From Tetradesmus obliquus (taxonomy: Eukaryota; Chlorophyta; Chlorophyceae; Sphaeropleales; Scenedesmaceae): DNA of 64,000 nucleotides. The DNA lies in contig CP126192.1 in the NCBI GenBank assembly GCA_030272155.1, positions 6,978,501 to 7,042,500 of the forward strand, read 5' to 3'. Below are positions 61,026 to 64,000 of the stretch, piece after piece (the first letter of the stretch is position 1; each line of letters opens with the position of its first letter). A program made the translations under genes and the position numbers. The notes under the pieces were generated by a model, which was given only the letters and a program-made list of their open reading frames with translations, did no database searches and was not told the origin of the DNA.

Positions 61026-61421
61026 GCTGTGCCAATTGGCATTGCAATGCAGCTGCAGGAGGAGCAGGTCTGGAGGGGGCATAGGTTGCTGGCATTGCCT
61101 GAGGAGGACATGCTGCTGCTGGTGAACGCTGCTGCTGTCATGCAGCAGCAGCAGCAGCAGCTGCTGCCGGGGACCCTTTCTGCAGCTCACAGGCAAGAGG
61201 TGCAGCATGGCCAGCAGCTGTACGTACCTGTGGAAGAGCAGCCAGCCACAGAAGGTACCGCGGCTGTGGCAGCTGCTGCTGCTGCTGCTGTAGCAGCTGA
61301 GACACCACCACCACCACCACCACCATCAGCAGCAGCAGTGGCAGCAGTGGATGGCGACTGTGATCAGTTCAGAAGGGGTGTGGAGACAGCGGTGTTGGAC
61401 GTCAGGGATCAGCTGGTTTAG
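61026..61421 (+). pseudogene. Duplicate of the C-terminal coding block of the 58369-60963 gene
   Basis: The frame beginning near 61029 repeats QEEQVWRG...LLALPEEDMLLLVNAAAVMQQQQ, a copy of 60800-60900, then continues with His-coded and Pro-coded triplet runs and a new C-terminus ending VLDVRDQLV. No start or acceptor is convincing. It could be an alternative last exon but is more likely a tandem duplication of the gene's end. Confidence 0.4.
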
Positions 61422-61499
61422 CAGGCTGGACTGTGTTACTGCACAAGTTAAGGTATGAGCTTTTGAGACCAATTGCACAAAGCAGCATGCACCAGTTTG

Positions 61500-62190
61500 G
61501 ATGTGATAAAGTTGCAGGCGCTGCAGCAGCTGCTGACCTGGCTGCAGTCAGGCAGCATGGCTGGCTGCAGCAGCTGCTGCAGTGCTGGGCTGCAGAGGTG
61601 CAGCTGAGAGACTGTGAGATGCAGCAGGCAGCAGCAGCGGCAGACCCTGATGGTGCGGCAGCAGCAGCGGGTGGCAGCAGCAGGGCCATAGGCGGCCACC
61701 TGACTGGATGGATGACGGATCAAGTGGTTGCCCAATGAGCCTGTCATTGGCTCGAAAACGGGCTGTGTTCCCGTTGTGTAACACACAAGTCGTGACTGGG
61801 CTGTGCCAGCTGCTGCTGCAGCTACTGGGCGCCTGCTGCAGCCAGCTGCAGCCTGCTAGTGCTGATGCTGACCCAGCAGCAGCAGCAGCAGCGCAGCAGC
61901 AGAATCACCAAGGCACGGCAGGCAATACGTGCCGCACCGCACTGCTGCAGCAGCTTGCAGGAGACTTGCTTGCAGGCACAGCAGCACTGCTGCTGCACTC
62001 CATGCAGGGGACGGGGCCAGACAAGCAGCAAGAGCGCTGCAATGCTGCACGGGTGTGGTGTGGCTGCTTGCAGTACAACTTGCGGTGCTGCAGGATGGTT
62101 TGGCTGGTGTGGATGCAGTGGCAGGCCGCGTCAACATGGCCAAGCAGCGAGTGCAGCAGATTGTGGCACGCCTGCCTGGTGTTTGACCAC
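61500..62190 (+). pseudogene. Degenerate copy of the module gene's C-terminal domain (copy C)
   Basis: QALQQLLTWL (61518), then in another frame GWLQQLLQCWAAEVQ and GSSRAIGGHLTG (to 61702), then GLCQLLLQLLGACCSQ...LAGDLLAGTAALLLH...ARVWCGCLQYN, and in yet another frame DGLAGVDAVAGRV...QQIVARLPGV-stop (62186) correspond in order to 15850-16550 of the module gene. Several frame changes and an insertion at 61708-61795 mark it as non-functional unless heavily spliced. Confidence 0.55.
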
Positions 62191-62783
62191 GAGAGAGGTC
62201 TGTTACAGGGGTGGGCAAGCTATCGCCCTAGAGCGAGTCACTTGCCCCTCTTTCAGCTCACATATCATGAGAACCCGATAGCAAGCCACAAGATGCAACC
62301 AAAGTGAAACTCCAGAGGCATCTTGCAGCCCCTACCTCCCCATAAACCAACAAGTACATGCAGCGCACTTGACCACGTTGCCATCATTTCCTGTGTTAGT
62401 AGTTAGGTTGGTGTTGCATTCTGGTTGTTGAATTGGCATGTTGTCCCAGTCTTTGGTCTATTGACACAAAATGTCCACAGTGTGCCGCTGAAGAGTTCAT
62501 GCTCCTGATGCTGCGCATGTTTAGGTCTGCCGGAGCTTGCGACCGCCGAAAGCTTGATGACTGTTTCAGCCTTTTGTTCAACTGCTGTAATTGCCAGTCA
62601 GACACTTGTTGGTGGACAGCCAATTCAAAAGCACCTAGGGTTCTGGCACATGTCGTCAGCACATCCTGCCGGTAAGTGCTGTGGTGATGACTTTTTGATA
62701 CACGGTAATTGTTTGTGAGAAAGTGTTTCACTGTATCGCGTGATACGAGTCAAAGACAGTGTCCGACACACAGGACCGGCCCT
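62191..62783. other. Intergenic region with atypical composition
   Basis: No supported exon. From 62320 to 62700 the sequence lacks CAG tracts and is richer in T than its surroundings, suggesting inserted or older intergenic DNA. It should hold the promoter of the next gene. Confidence 0.4.
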
Positions 62784-64000
62784 ATGCCCAGCAGCACCCC
62801 TCATCAGCCAGTGATCGGAGTTGCTCCCGTTGCCGCAGTCAGCCTTGGAGCAAATGAAAGCAATGTGTTGTTAGAAGGCGTCCTGCAGGGGGCGTCTGGA
62901 TGCCTCAACCTGCAACCGGCAGCACTGCAGCTGCAGTGCAAGGTACAGCGTCTGCTGCTGCTACCAATGACAGCCTTGCACCCACAAGGGGCACTGGCTA
63001 TGAGGAAAGACTGAGCAAAAACCAATGGCCTGTTACAATGCAGGGTTTGCAGTGGCTGACATGCCCCAAGTTGCTGAAGCACAGCATACCCCAGCACAGG
63101 TGATGAATGCATCACGGGCAACACACTTGTGCTATTTCCGCACTGCACACCCACCTTGCAAAGCACGTGGCTGCTTTACGTATACCTGATGCATGTGGGT
63201 GCAATGCCCTGTCAGTTATCCAGCGAGCTGGGCCTGCATGCACACCTGCATATCATGCACTCCTGCAACCCCAGCGCTGCTGGTCCCATTTGTTGCTGTG
63301 ACACTGCCTGCAGGGTGCAAGTGCTGGGTTTATTACCAGCACACAGCAGCAACCAGCAACCCAGCCGGCCACAGCTGTACACTGCGGCCGTACTGCAGCA
63401 TGCAGCGCTACTGCTCCTGCTGCTTGTCAGTGACGGGCTGCTGCTGCTGGTCCCCTCAGCAAGCGTTCCTGCAAGTGTCCTGCAAGCACTGCATGTGCTG
63501 GCACGCGTGAAGCAGCAGCTGCAGCAGCAGCTCATCATCCTGCAAAGGCTGGAGAGGCTGCAGCAGAAATCAGCCCAAAAGCAGGACAGCAGGGACAGGC
63601 AGCAAGGACAAGCAGTTGGCAGCTTGGGGAGTGAAGGCCACGGTGCTGGTGTGCAGCAGTATGAGCGGCTGCTGCAGCTGCTGCAGCAGAAGCCGCCCAC
63701 ACAGCTGCATGTGGTGCTGCAGGTAATCAAGCACAATGCACTGCAAGGAACCTGCATTCGGTCCAGCAAATGTCTTGCTGTAATTTCACAGCGCCTGTCG
63801 TCTCACGTGCACTGCAACGTCCGTTCTGCATGCATGAGTTGTCCTGTCCGCATGATGCAGCACTCATCGAACTGCAGCGCTTGTGTCACACCAGTTGTGC
63901 GGTGGTGCAACATAACTTGTGGCCGTGCTTCCACCTGTTGGAATGCAGGTGCAGCCTGCTGATGCTGCAGGGCAGCCAGCAGCAGCAGCAGCAGCAGCGC
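62784..64000 (+). CDS. 5' part of an unrecognised gene running past the window end
   Basis: Proposed exons 62784-62942, 63044-63099, 63314-63722 and 63949-beyond 64000 have matching phases (0, 2, 0). The predicted protein starts MPSSTPHQPVIGVAPVAAVS, passes a Leu-rich hydrophobic stretch (HAALLLLLLVSDGLLLLV) that could be a membrane segment, and continues with a Gln/Leu coiled-coil-like helix (VKQQLQQQLIILQRLERLQ) and YERLLQLLQQKPPTQLHVVLQ. No family is recognised. The upstream end is uncertain: the first exon's frame is open further 5'. The last visible exon enters another CAG tract at the window edge. Confidence 0.5.

Noticed and set aside
60165-61208. 347-codon minus-strand open frame opposite the 58369-60963 gene
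   Set aside because: It is made of Cys/Leu runs that are the antisense of CAG tracts and has no splice or domain support; the plus-strand frame is protein-like and ends at a defined stop.

Overview
This window is nuclear DNA of a eukaryote, most likely a chlorophyte green alga of the Sphaeropleales/Chlamydomonadales kind. The grounds are intron-rich genes with GTGAGT/GTGCGT donors and TGCAG acceptors, very abundant CAG/CTG triplet tracts read as Gln, Ala, Ser or Leu runs, TGTAA motifs behind genes, a plastid-type CBS protein, a VTC-type DUF202 protein and an OSCA channel. The genus is an inference. Nothing bacterial, no rRNA and no CRISPR array was seen.

Layout. (1) 1-2710 (+): 3' part of a VTC-type DUF202 membrane protein. 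(2) 5397-7278 (+): FUN14-domain protein, six exons. (3) 10520-8744 (-): serine incorporator (SERINC/TMS1). (4) 11598-16550 (+): unrecognised gene with four copies of a ~100-residue helical module and a SUMO-interaction-like motif. (5) 17526-20037 and 21539-23535+ (+): tandem paralogues for secreted proteins with a PAN/apple-like Cys domain. (6) 24696-31272 (+): 11-exon DUF900-type alpha/beta hydrolase. (7) 36745-33264 (-): signal-peptide membrane protein ending in an MDM2-type RING. (8) 42504-38580 (-): plastid-type two-CBS protein. (9) 52227-42942 (-): 21-exon OSCA/CSC1 (DUF221) channel. (10) 56342-53472 (-): intronless armadillo-like protein. (11) 56940-62190 (+): an unrecognised gene plus degenerate copies of the C-terminal module of gene 4. 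(12) 62784 to the window end (+): 5' part of an unrecognised gene. Exon joins were worked out by hand from splice motifs and reading phase; for SERINC, FUN14, hydrolase, RING, CBS and OSCA every junction is phase-consistent.

The most striking signal is structural. In at least five genes short pieces at exon edges (a 3' splice site plus the first bases of an exon, the last bases of an exon plus its donor, or the final codons with the stop) are tandemly duplicated into the neighbouring intron or 3' flank. The extreme case is the CBS gene: the first ~66 coding bases of its fifth exon, with CTG-tract acceptor, occur 14 times in tandem, and all 13 spacings are 2 modulo 3. In the hydrolase the exon edge carrying the putative catalytic His is present three times. 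This looks like a repeated mutational process acting on exon borders, tied to CTG/CAG tracts, that may create cryptic or alternative splice sites.

Functionally the genes are unrelated housekeeping, membrane and signalling genes rather than a pathway: polyphosphate/vacuole (VTC), organelle outer membrane (FUN14), membrane lipid (SERINC), cell wall/secretion (PAN pair), mechanosensing (OSCA), redox/energy sensing (CBS) and ubiquitin (RING).
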